Below are positions 7,222-14,182 of a stretch of 18,003 nt of DNA, piece by piece (within the stretch, counting starts at the first letter, position 1; each line of letters starts with the position of its first letter). The translations under genes and the position numbers were made by a program. The DNA comes from Dehalococcoidia bacterium (GTDB lineage: Bacteria; Chloroflexota; Dehalococcoidia; Lucifugimonadales; Lucifugimonadaceae): positions 1 through 18,003 of the forward strand of contig JANQEF010000091.1 of assembly GCA_028278465.1 (NCBI GenBank), read 5' to 3'. Below the pieces are notes generated by a model. It did no database searches, had not been told where the DNA came from, and worked only from the letters and a program-made list of their open reading frames with translations.

Positions 7222-7400
7222 CCAGAGCTTCGCCAATTGTGGACCGAAATGGTCAGCATTTCGGCGCGTGAACCACAGAACTGGTCGGAACCCCTCGGGG
7301 AGAACGGTTGGCGGTCGTGGTTTGGAGGGCGCGTGGCTGGGCCGGAAGACGACCACAGTTTTTGCACAAGCGAAACGCGCCAAAGCTCAGCGCGATAGGT

Positions 7401-7418
7401 CCGACTGGAGTCAGTCGG
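7401..7418 (-). terminator. Hairpin at the end of the HtrA-like gene
   Basis: The stem CCGACT/AGTCGG (7401-7406 with 7413-7418) has a six-base loop and overlaps the stop codon of the protease gene. No T-run follows on the minus strand. It could act as a 3'-end structure or partial terminator. Confidence 0.25.
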
Positions 7419-8388
7419 GACTGTCCCTGGGCTCGACGACAACCGAGAACAGTTCACCCTCTCGCAGCAGCGCCAGGTGCACGCGTTTGCCAATCAGATC
7501 ACCCGTCAGAAGCCTGTGCAGCGAATCAGTGGTCGTCACAGGATCCCGGTTCAGCGCGATCAAGATGTCGCCTTCGACCACGCCACCGGTCGCTGCCGCC
7601 GATCCTGGCTCTACGCCGGCGACCCGAACCCCGGTCTCGGTGGGCAGCCCGTACTGGCTGACGATGTCCGGCGGCACATTGGCGGTGTGGACGCTGATGC
7701 CCAGGTACCCGCGCCGGACCCTGCCGTGTTCGATCAGGGTCGAGCTCACCCATTGAGCCGTGTTGACAGGGACGGCGAAGCTGAGCCCCTGCGCCCATGG
7801 CATGACTGCAGTGTTGATGCCAACCACCTCACCTCGTGAAGTGACCAGCGGCCCGCCGCTGTTGCCCGGGTTGAGCGCAGCATCAGTCTGAATCACATTC
7901 TCGATCAGTCGGCCGCCCTTCGCCCGCAGGCTGCGTCCAAGCGCGCTCACGACTCCGGCGGTAACGGTGTGCTCTAGGGCGTGCGGCGAACCGACCGCCA
8001 CCACGAGTTGACCGACCTGCAGCTTCGCAGAGTCTCCCAGCGCTGCGATAGGGCGCGACGACGCGTCCACCGACACGACACCGACGTCTGTTGCCGGGTC
8101 GTGGCCGACCACCGCTCCGACCATCTGGGAGCCGTCGGCGAAGGAGGCGATCACCTCTTGCGATCCCTCCACCACGTGGCTGTTCGTCAGGATGTGACCG
8201 TCGGCCGAGAAGAGAACGCCCGAGCCGATGCCGGAACGTCCCCGCCGGGAGTTGCGGGACAGGCTGACCACGCTGTCTCGCACCGAACCGGCGGCGGTGA
8301 CGACCGCCCGCGAGTAGGCGTCCAGGAGCTCGGCGTCTGTCACCGGGCCTTCTTCAGGCTCGACGACCGTCTCAGCGTTGCTTAACAA
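7411..8388 (-). CDS. HtrA/DegP-like serine protease with one PDZ domain, no signal peptide
   Basis: A 325-residue S1C-family protease. The catalytic triad is complete: His71 (TNSHVVE), Asp101 (ATDVGVV) and Ser177 (NPGNSGGPL). One PDZ domain follows from about 228 to 318, opening with GYLGISV and containing GSAAATGGVVEGDILIALN. These enzymes degrade or refold damaged proteins. Unlike typical HtrA or DegP there is no signal peptide or N-terminal membrane anchor: the first 50 residues are acidic and polar, so the protein is predicted to be cytoplasmic. The TTG at 8388 is the most upstream start, with an in-frame TAA just before it; GTG at 8343, with GAAGG nearby, is an alternative giving about 310 residues. 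The start lies 3 bases after the stop of the small membrane protein gene, which suggests translational coupling. Confidence 0.9.
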   Translation of the reverse strand: MLSNAETVVEPEEGPVTDAELLDAYSRAVVTAAGSVRDSVVSLSRNSRRGRSGIGSGVLFSADGHILTNSHVVEGSQEVIASFADGSQMVGAVVGHDPATDVGVVSVDASSRPIAALGDSAKLQVGQLVVAVGSPHALEHTVTAGVVSALGRSLRAKGGRLIENVIQTDAALNPGNSGGPLVTSRGEVVGINTAVMPWAQGLSFAVPVNTAQWVSSTLIEHGRVRRGYLGISVHTANVPPDIVSQYGLPTETGVRVAGVEPGSAAATGGVVEGDILIALNRDPVTTTDSLHRLLTGDLIGKRVHLALLREGELFSVVVEPRDSPD

Positions 8389-8391
8389 CTC

Positions 8392-8646
8392 TTAGAACCG
8401 GACAGGCTCGGAAACCCGCTCAAGCCGACCGCCACCCCAGCGTCCTCGGCCACACTCGCTCCATCCCGATCGCTTCGCCATCAGCATGTAGCGGAACATC
8501 GACGGCGCACGCAGCAGCAGCCTTGGCCGCATCAGGACCATCGGCAGCAGGAACAGCACCGCGAACGGCAGGAAGAACGCGAGCCGCAGCGCGACGCCAA
8601 CCGCAAACAGCGGCAGCAGAATCAGAAATCCTACGAACCTGAACAT
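8392..8646 (-). CDS. Small hydrophobic membrane protein with basic tail
   Basis: An 84-residue protein of unknown function. Residues 4-39 are almost continuously hydrophobic, with one Arg at 21 near the middle, fitting two short transmembrane helices or a hairpin. The rest is basic and Gly/Arg-rich (GRGRWGGGRLERV) and probably cytoplasmic. The gene is well supported by a perfect AAGGAG (8655-8660) 8 bases before the ATG at 8646. It sits between a ribbon-helix-helix-like gene (55 bases upstream) and the HtrA-like protease gene (3 bases downstream), all on one strand. It might tether or modulate the soluble protease; that is inference from order and spacing only. Confidence 0.7.
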   Translation of the reverse strand: MFRFVGFLILLPLFAVGVALRLAFFLPFAVLFLLPMVLMRPRLLLRAPSMFRYMLMAKRSGWSECGRGRWGGGRLERVSEPVRF

Positions 8647-8701
8647 CGTCCCATCTCCTTACTCTGGTTGTCTCGGTCTGTCTATCGAACTCGAAATGTG
8701 G

Positions 8702-9235
8702 CTATGCCGCCGGGCCTTTCGATCGCACCTCCGAGACCGACTTGAACGCCGACCTCAGGTCGTTCAGCCACTGCTCCTCCTGCTTGCCGGCGTAGCGCAC
8801 GCACCATGCGAGCGCCTCGCTGCGCGACGATGCGACACCGGCGTCCACCAGCGTGTCGAGCACTCGCCGCTCGGTGATCTTCAGGCGCGTCATCGACGGC
8901 ACGCTGATGTGAGTGAAGAGGAACCGGTCGCCGCCTATCGACGCTCCCCACGAGACGTGCTTGCCGAAGCGGTCCTGCGCCTCGGAAGCGATCTCCATGC
9001 GCTTTTCGCGGGTCTCATGCCGCCACTCCTTCACCGCCGCTCGCCTCGCTGACTCGACCGCGTCCTCGTCTGTTCCCTTTTCGACCTCCGGGTCCTTTAT
9101 GGGACCAATGACGACGATCTCGTCGCGGTCTGCAAGCAGCTCGACCTCTGAGTCGAACCCCTCGGCGAGCGCATACCAGTCTTCGGGCAGTCTCTTCTTG
9201 AACCAGCTTTGAATCTCTGTGGTGTCAACCGGCAT
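8702..9235 (-). CDS. Hypothetical protein with C-terminal ribbon-helix-helix-like segment
   Basis: A 177-residue soluble protein with no firm family assignment. The N-terminal part (1-55) has an alternating strand/helix pattern (EVELLADRDEIVVIGPIKDPE). The middle (56-90) is a charged helix rich in Arg and Glu. Residues 113-150 look like a ribbon-helix-helix DNA-binding unit: a strand (MTRLKIT), then RVLDTLVDAGVASSRSEAL, matching the usual LdxLvxaGxxxSRSEAi pattern. The tail (151-177) is helical and charged. The ATG at 9235 has only a weak ribosome site (GGGAA). A multi-repeat AT-rich palindrome lies 23 bases upstream, which fits autoregulation. It is the first gene of a minus-strand run with the small membrane protein and the HtrA-like protease. 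A non-DNA-binding role for the RHH-like part cannot be excluded. Confidence 0.75.
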   Translation of the reverse strand: MPVDTTEIQSWFKKRLPEDWYALAEGFDSEVELLADRDEIVVIGPIKDPEVEKGTDEDAVESARRAAVKEWRHETREKRMEIASEAQDRFGKHVSWGASIGGDRFLFTHISVPSMTRLKITERRVLDTLVDAGVASSRSEALAWCVRYAGKQEEQWLNDLRSAFKSVSEVRSKGPAA

Positions 9236-9258
9236 TGGATTCCCGCTTTCAGTGATGT

Positions 9259-9284
9259 TGTAATTCTGTAATTACATCATTACA
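9259..9284 (-). promoter_or_regulatory. 26-base palindromic operator made of four TGTAAT half-sites
   Basis: TGTAAT occurs at 9259-9264 and 9267-9272, and its reverse complement ATTACA at 9271-9276 and 9279-9284. The core TGTAATTACA (9267-9276) is a perfect palindrome. The whole 26-base site is symmetric at 22 of 26 positions, failing only in the two TC spacers. It is far more AT-rich than its surroundings. It lies 23 bases upstream of the RHH-like gene and over its predicted promoter, so a repressor bound here would block transcription. Confidence 0.7.
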
Positions 9285-9290
9285 CAGCAA
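9263..9290 (-). promoter_or_regulatory. Candidate promoter of the RHH-like gene cluster
   Basis: On the minus strand TTGCTG (9285-9290) is followed after 16 bases by CAGAAT (9263-9268), which matches TATAAT at four positions. The palindromic site covers the spacer and the -10 box. The predicted transcript would start near 9256 with a leader of about 20 bases. Confidence 0.35.
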
Positions 9291-9379
9291 GTAGAGAGGC
9301 GCAAGCGCACCTCGGACAGCTCGCCACACGACCCGTCAGTCGCGGTCCGCAGCGTTGGCAGAGGTCTATACTGACCCGA

Positions 9380-9409
9380 TTGACCAGCAGCTACGCGCGG
9401 CGCTATCCG
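9380..9409 (+). promoter_or_regulatory. Candidate promoter of the EntS-like MFS gene
   Basis: TTGACC (9380-9385) and TATCCG (9404-9409) are separated by 18 bases, about 70 bases before the TTG start of the transporter gene. An isolated TATACT at 9367-9372 is another possible -10 box without a -35 partner. Both are sequence matches only. Confidence 0.25.
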
Positions 9410-9478
9410 GGAACGGCAAACGTCCGACAGGCGCCGACTCTCCAAGTTCGATAGTCGCTGACAACTGGAAACCGTCTC

Positions 9479-10792
9479 TTGGCATCACGTTCGACAATCG
9501 AACCTGCGCAACCAGAGACGGCGCGCGGCAACGAAGCCGCAGTTACCGCGCCAAGAGCCAGGTCAACCGACGGCGTTGGCGCATGGTTCAAGCTGACCTT
9601 CGCATCGCTCGAAAACCGGAGCTTCCGATTCCTGTGGCTCGGGATGCTGCTCTCGATGGGCGGCTTCCAGATGCAGATGATCGCCCGCGGCATCCTGGTC
9701 TACGACCTGACCAACGATGCCGCCATCACGGCTATCGTCTCGATGGGCTTCGCGCCCAGCCTGCTGGTCGTCTCGCTCTTCGGCGGCGTGCTTGGCGACC
9801 GCATGGAGCGGCGCACGCTGATCCAGGTATCCCAGGCCAGCAACGCCGCCGCCGCGGGCGCTGTCGCCTTCCTGATCTTCGCCGACGTCGTCGAATGGTG
9901 GCACCTGTTCGTCGTCTCGCTTTCACAGGGCGCCATGTTCTCGCTGCAGATGCCTGCAAGACAGGCAGCGATCCCGCAGCTGGTCGGCAAAGAGCGGCTC
10001 GGCAACGCCGTTTCGCTGAACGCAATGGCGATGAGCCTGATGAACGTCGTCGCGCCGGGGATAGGCGGATTGATCTACGGCGTGAGTGGGCCCGAGGTTG
10101 CCTACCTCGTGGTGACCGGGATGATGGTCATCGCCGTCATGCTGACCGGCGCCATCCCGAAGATGTACCCGACGGGCGACGCTGTGCGGCGGTCTGTTGT
10201 CGACAACATCACGGCGGGCTTCAAGTATGTGAAGTCCAGCCCGCTTGTGCGCATCATGCTGATCTACAGCATCGTGATAGCGCTGCTCTCGATGCCCTTC
10301 CGGATGCTGGTCCCGGTGTTTGCCGAGGACATCTACGGCGTCGACCCGACTGGAGTCGGTGTGTTCGCCATGATGATCGGAGCGGGCGGTCTGATCGCTT
10401 CGCTCTGGACGGCCGGCATGCGCAAAGGCCAGCACCGCGGCAAGATCTTCCTGTTCGCCGGCGTCGTCTCGGCCGCCAGCCTCATCTTCATCGGTGCGCT
10501 GCCGTTCTACTACGTCGGTGTGATATTCGCCATCGGGATCGGCTTCGGCGAGACGATCCGCTGGGGTCTCGGCCAGGCGCTGATCATGGAGGAGACCGAT
10601 GATCCGTACCGCGCCCGGGTGATGAGCCTGGTGATGATGTCATTCGGCCTGATGCCGGCTGCGGTGCTGCCGCTGGGCTATGCGGTCAGGGAGTGGGGAG
10701 CACAGGCGTCGGTGCTCGGGATGGCGGCGCTGCTGATGGCCGCGTCACTGCTGTTCCTGGTGATCGGCGGCAGGATTAGGCGGCTGGAGTAG
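9479..10792 (+). CDS. MFS transporter, EntS/MFS_3-like exporter
   Basis: A 437-residue inner-membrane major facilitator protein with about 12 hydrophobic helices, the first at about 52-72. The opening of the conserved domain, ENRSFRFLWLGMLLSMGGFQMQMIARGILVYDLT, and the A-motif GGVLGDRMERR (102-112) are typical of the enterobactin-exporter-like MFS_3 group. These proteins use the proton gradient to export small molecules such as siderophores or macrolides. The substrate here is unknown and no siderophore genes are in view. The first 38 residues are hydrophilic. The only suitable start is TTG at 9479, with a weak GGAAA ahead of it, since TAG closes the frame at 9452 and the next Met falls inside the first helix. 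The rare start codon and weak ribosome site suggest low expression. Confidence 0.85.
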   Translation: MASRSTIEPAQPETARGNEAAVTAPRARSTDGVGAWFKLTFASLENRSFRFLWLGMLLSMGGFQMQMIARGILVYDLTNDAAITAIVSMGFAPSLLVVSLFGGVLGDRMERRTLIQVSQASNAAAAGAVAFLIFADVVEWWHLFVVSLSQGAMFSLQMPARQAAIPQLVGKERLGNAVSLNAMAMSLMNVVAPGIGGLIYGVSGPEVAYLVVTGMMVIAVMLTGAIPKMYPTGDAVRRSVVDNITAGFKYVKSSPLVRIMLIYSIVIALLSMPFRMLVPVFAEDIYGVDPTGVGVFAMMIGAGGLIASLWTAGMRKGQHRGKIFLFAGVVSAASLIFIGALPFYYVGVIFAIGIGFGETIRWGLGQALIMEETDDPYRARVMSLVMMSFGLMPAAVLPLGYAVREWGAQASVLGMAALLMAASLLFLVIGGRIRRLE

Positions 10793-10848
10793 GTGACCGC
10801 GGCTGGCGATCGCGATAAATCGTGAGTCACTCGCTGGCTGGTGGCGCC

Positions 10849-10854
10849 TAGAAT
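10849..10854 (+). promoter_or_regulatory. -10 box giving a leaderless acetyltransferase mRNA
   Basis: TAGAAT (10849-10854) ends 6 bases before the ATG at 10861, so transcription would begin at or within a base of the A of the ATG. There is no Shine-Dalgarno sequence before this ATG. Together these indicate a leaderless transcript. No strong -35 box is seen. Confidence 0.45.
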
Positions 10855-10860
10855 CGCCGC

Positions 10861-11688
10861 ATGAGCGTTAGCGTCGCCTTTACCGATAACCCCTCGGAAG
10901 TCCTGGCCGAAGCGCGGGATTTTCTCTGCGGCGAGCCGGTCAAGAACAACGTGATGCTGACGCTGCTGCATCAGTTGATCAAGCGGCCAGCTCCGAGCCG
11001 CCACTGGATTCTACGCACCGGCGAAACCGTCTGTGGGGTGGCGTTTCAGTCGCCGCTGGACTTCCCGATTCTGCTGACAGCTATGCCGGCGGACGCCAGC
11101 GATGCGTTGGCTGAGCGCCTCTACGAAGATGGAGTCTATCTTCCGGGCGTCAATTCGAACGCGGAGACAGCGACCGCTTTCGCAGGGCAGTGGGCCGAGC
11201 GGAGCAAAACGTCGGTTCGTCCGGTCATGGCCGGCCTGCAGTACGAGTGCCCTGAACTGGTTCAGCCCGAGCAGCGGGCGAGCGGCGCATTGCGGCTGGC
11301 TGACCCATCCGAGTTCGACCTGCTGGTCGCATGGTTCTCGGATTTCAACGAGCACACAGGTGGCCTGCCGATCAACCCGGAGGCAGTGACTCAGCGGACG
11401 ATGGGCGACGACCACCTGTGGGTCTGGGGCAACGACGGCCCGGTTGCGATGGCGATCAACTCGGTGGTCGCGGAGAACACTGTGCGAGTACAGGCGGTCT
11501 ACACGCCGCCGGGGGGCCGTGGCAAAGGCTACGCAACGACCGCCGTTGCTGACCTGACTGCGATGCTGCTTGGTCGCGGGCTGCGCTGCACGCTCTTCAC
11601 CGACCTCGCAAACCCGATATCCAACTCGATCTACAGGAAACTCGGCTACCAGCCCGTGCAAAGCGCCCTGCGCTTCGAGTTCGGCTAG
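10861..11688 (+). CDS. GNAT-family N-acetyltransferase
   Basis: A 275-residue cytoplasmic protein with a C-terminal GNAT domain (about 142-275). The acetyl-CoA pyrophosphate loop is GGRGKGYA (218-225) within the strand-helix motif VRVQAVYTPPGGRGKGYATTAV, and the later NPISNSIYRKLGY motif (251-263) carries the family's Asn and Tyr. The N-terminal 130 residues resemble a degenerate first GNAT half, as in two-domain members of the family. The acceptor substrate is unknown. The ATG at 10861 has no ribosome site but a -10 box 6 bases upstream, fitting leaderless translation. The gene is 68 bases downstream of the MFS exporter and stops 3 bases from the convergent uvrB. Confidence 0.88.
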   Translation: MSVSVAFTDNPSEVLAEARDFLCGEPVKNNVMLTLLHQLIKRPAPSRHWILRTGETVCGVAFQSPLDFPILLTAMPADASDALAERLYEDGVYLPGVNSNAETATAFAGQWAERSKTSVRPVMAGLQYECPELVQPEQRASGALRLADPSEFDLLVAWFSDFNEHTGGLPINPEAVTQRTMGDDHLWVWGNDGPVAMAINSVVAENTVRVQAVYTPPGGRGKGYATTAVADLTAMLLGRGLRCTLFTDLANPISNSIYRKLGYQPVQSALRFEFG

Positions 11689-11691
11689 TCG

Positions 11692-13788
11692 CTACTTCAA
11701 CTCCTGCGGCACCTCGTCTAGCAGGCCGTCGCCGTCCTCGTCACCGATCTCAACGACGCGGTCCGGCTCCGGGTCAGGTGATCCCGACTCCTTCGTTCCC
11801 GCCAGCACCTTCCGCAGGTCCATCACCTGGTCACGCAGCATCGCAGCCTTCTCGAACTCTAGTTCCCTCGCGGCCTGCTTCATCTGCTTCTCCAGGTCCT
11901 TCACCAGCCGCAGCATGTCATCCTTCGGCAGGTCAGCCGCCGTCACGTAAGGCGTCTTCGTCTCGGCGACCTGGCGGACACGCTGCGTGATGTCCCGCAC
12001 CTCCTTCACGATCGACTGCGGGACGATGCCGTGCTCAGAGTTGTAGATGCCCTGGATCTCGCGCCTGCGCTCCGTCTCATCGATGGCGTCCTGCATCGAC
12101 TCGGTAACGCGGTCGGCGTACATGACGACGCGTCCCGCCTCATGCCGCGCCGCGCGCCCGATCGTCTGGATCAGCGACGTGTTCGACCTGAGATAGCCCT
12201 CTTTGTCAGCGTCCAGGATCGCCACCAGTGAGACTTCCGGCAGGTCCAGTCCTTCACGCAGCAGGTTGATGCCCACTACCACGTCGTAGACGCCCAGCCG
12301 CAGGTCGCGCAGGATCTCGGTGCGCTCCAGCGTGTTGATCTCCGAGTGCAGGTAGTGAACTCGGATGCCCATCTCCCGCATGTAGTCGGAAAGCTCCTCC
12401 GCCATGCGCTTCGTCAGCGTCGTTACCAGCACACGCTGGTTCTGCTTCGTCGTCTCCTGGATCTCGTGCAGCAGGTCGTCGATCTGGCCCTCGGTCGGCC
12501 GCACCTCGATGTTCGGGTCGATCAGGCCGGTCGGGCGGATGATCTGCTCGACTTTCTGCTCCTCGTGCGCCTTCTCGTACGGGCCGGGAGTCGCCGAGAC
12601 ATAAATGATCTGGTTGACCCGAGACTCGAACTCCTCGAACGACAGCGGCCGGTTGTCGATGGCCGACGGCAGCCGGAAGCCGTAGTCGACCAGCGTTCGC
12701 TTGCGGGCGAGGTCGCCGTGGAACATGCCTCGGATCTGCGGCAGCGTGATGTGCGACTCGTCGATGAAGATCAGGTAGTCGTCAGGGAAGTAGTCGAGCA
12801 GCGTCCACGGCGCCGAACCGGCGGGCCTGCGCCCCAGCGGTCTCGAGTAGTTCTCGATGCCGGCGCAGGTGCCGGTCTCACGCAACATCTCCAGGTCGAA
12901 GCGCGTCCGCTGCTCGATTCTCTCGGCTTCCAGCAGCTTGCCCTGGCCGCGGAACACCTCGACCTGCTCGTCCAGCTCCCCCTCAATCTCCTTCAGCGCC
13001 TCGCCGAACTGCTCTTCGGGCGTGATGAAATGCTTGCCGGGGAAGACGTCGATCTCCTCGACCTCCGCCATCACTTCGCCTGTGAGCGGGTCGAGCTGCG
13101 TGATGCGCTCCACTTCGTCGCCGAAGAACTGGACGCGTACTGCCAGCTCCTCGTATGCCGGCATGATCTCCAGAGTGTCGCCGCGCAGGCGGAAGCGGCC
13201 GCGGGTCATCTCCATGTCGTTCCGCTCGTAGTACATGTCCACCAGCTTGCGGACGACCTTGCGAAGACCGGGCTCCGTGCCCTTCTTGATGTTCAGGACG
13301 ATCGCCCGGTACTCCTCGGGTGAGCCGAGGCCGTAGATGCAGGAAACGGACGCCACGATGATTGTGTCGCGGCGAGTGAGGAGAGAACGCGTCGCTGCGT
13401 GGCGCAGGCGGTCGATCTCCTCGTTGATGTCCGATTCCTTCTCGATGTAGGTGTCGGACTGCGGGACGTATGCCTCGGGCTGATAGTAGTCGTAGTAGGA
13501 GACGAAGTACTGGACCGAGTTGTTCGGGAAGAACTCCTGGAACTCTGCAGCGAGCTGGGCGGCGAGGGTCTTGTTGTGGGCGATGATGAGCGTCGGCCGC
13601 TGGGCCTTCTCGATCACGCCTGCCATGGTGAAGGTCTTGCCTGAGCCAGTGACGCCGAGAAGCGTCTGGTGGTGAAGAGCGCGGCTTGCGACGCCATCTG
13701 AAAGCGCTTCGATGGCGGCCGGCTGGTCACCGGTCGGCTTGAAGTCAGAGACGATCTCGAACTGTCGGTCTGTTGAGAGAGTGGTCAT
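11692..13788 (-). CDS. uvrB: UvrABC system protein B
   Basis: A 698-residue excinuclease subunit of nucleotide excision repair, which verifies DNA lesions handed over by UvrA and positions UvrC. The Walker A motif GVTGSGKT is at 45-52. The Tyr-rich beta-hairpin region, YFVSYYDYYQPEAYVPQSDT, at about 94-113 is the damage-probing element. The DESH Walker B box is at 343-346, and helicase motif VI appears as QTIGRAARHEAGRV. The UVR domain that contacts UvrC spans about 624-662. An acidic tail (663-698), rich in Asp, Glu and Pro, extends beyond the UVR domain. The length is slightly above the usual 660-680. The ATG at 13788 matches the family start, although no strong ribosome site precedes it. 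No uvrA or uvrC lies nearby. Confidence 0.98.
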   Translation of the reverse strand: MTTLSTDRQFEIVSDFKPTGDQPAAIEALSDGVASRALHHQTLLGVTGSGKTFTMAGVIEKAQRPTLIIAHNKTLAAQLAAEFQEFFPNNSVQYFVSYYDYYQPEAYVPQSDTYIEKESDINEEIDRLRHAATRSLLTRRDTIIVASVSCIYGLGSPEEYRAIVLNIKKGTEPGLRKVVRKLVDMYYERNDMEMTRGRFRLRGDTLEIMPAYEELAVRVQFFGDEVERITQLDPLTGEVMAEVEEIDVFPGKHFITPEEQFGEALKEIEGELDEQVEVFRGQGKLLEAERIEQRTRFDLEMLRETGTCAGIENYSRPLGRRPAGSAPWTLLDYFPDDYLIFIDESHITLPQIRGMFHGDLARKRTLVDYGFRLPSAIDNRPLSFEEFESRVNQIIYVSATPGPYEKAHEEQKVEQIIRPTGLIDPNIEVRPTEGQIDDLLHEIQETTKQNQRVLVTTLTKRMAEELSDYMREMGIRVHYLHSEINTLERTEILRDLRLGVYDVVVGINLLREGLDLPEVSLVAILDADKEGYLRSNTSLIQTIGRAARHEAGRVVMYADRVTESMQDAIDETERRREIQGIYNSEHGIVPQSIVKEVRDITQRVRQVAETKTPYVTAADLPKDDMLRLVKDLEKQMKQAARELEFEKAAMLRDQVMDLRKVLAGTKESGSPDPEPDRVVEIGDEDGDGLLDEVPQELK

Positions 13789-13899
13789 CGGTTGGTGGTC
13801 GGTTCGGAGCGACTCTGTTTCGAGCGTGTGGTGACCGCGTTCGGGCTTCGTTGCTTTCAGGCTGGTTCTGCTGAACGACCCGATGCGTTGCTTGATCCC

Positions 13900-13905
13900 A
13901 TTTTA
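13900..13905 (-). promoter_or_regulatory. Candidate -10 box of uvrB
   Basis: On the minus strand TAAAAT matches the -10 consensus at 5 of 6 positions, in the context CCAGATAAAATGGG. No clear -35 box lies at standard spacing. The predicted leader is about 105 bases. No SOS box of the GAAC-N4-GTTC type was found here. Confidence 0.3.
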
Positions 13906-13995
13906 TCTGGCGCTGACGCCTAAACCCTGACATTTGCTGCCAGTACGACGATGGGTGATGGCAGAAGCGTTACTCAGAATTAAGAAACGGAACCG

Positions 13996-14024
13996 TTGCG
14001 TATTTTATAAAACAGGCGTATGGT
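13996..14024 (+). promoter_or_regulatory. Promoter of the DHA2 exporter gene with embedded operator
   Basis: TTGCGT (13996-14001) and TATGGT (14019-14024) are separated by exactly 17 bases. Inside the spacer is the perfect palindrome TTTTATAAAA (14003-14012). Symmetry continues outside it, with matching pairs at 14001/14014, 13999/14016 and 13998/14017, giving 16 of 20 symmetric positions. A TetR dimer bound there would block RNA polymerase. The TetR gene downstream of the exporter is the natural candidate. Confidence 0.55.
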
Positions 14025-14182
14025 AAGAAAACGAAACGTAGTCGTAACGTATTTCAAGAGGCCAACTGCGCCGCGACGCAGGTATCGAAGTTGCGCAGTG
14101 AAGCGAACAGATCGCAGCGAGCGGCTCTTCCCAGCACCGATGCGCAATCTACCGACATGCCCGACGAAAGAAAGGTCCTGCC

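Larger units (their letters stand above)
13789..14182. other. Divergent intergenic region between uvrB and the DHA2 exporter gene
   Basis: This 394-base stretch has no convincing gene; its short open frames lack coding character and ribosome sites. The left half serves as leader and promoter for uvrB. An AT-rich patch near 13970-14060, unlike the GC-rich surroundings, contains the promoter and likely operator of the exporter gene. The remaining 120 bases before the exporter start form a long leader with no recognised structure. A repeated CGTATTT occurs at 13999 and 14048. Confidence 0.7.

Noticed and set aside
7291..7300. Palindrome CCCCTCGGGG as a terminator or operator
   Set aside because: Any hairpin would have only three paired bases and a tight loop, no T-run follows, and such short GC palindromes are expected by chance here.
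9355..10602. A second plus-strand frame of about 415 codons overlapping the MFS gene
   Set aside because: It is Arg/Asp/His-rich with no hydrophobic segments. The overlapping frame at 9479 encodes a clear MFS protein.
12346..13323. A plus-strand frame of 325 codons inside uvrB
   Set aside because: It is the antisense shadow of the strongly conserved uvrB gene, a common effect of high GC content.
13865..13876. GTTC-N4-GAAC in front of uvrB as an SOS box
   Set aside because: The half-sites are in the opposite order to the known GAAC-N4-GTTC box and the arms are only 4 bases.
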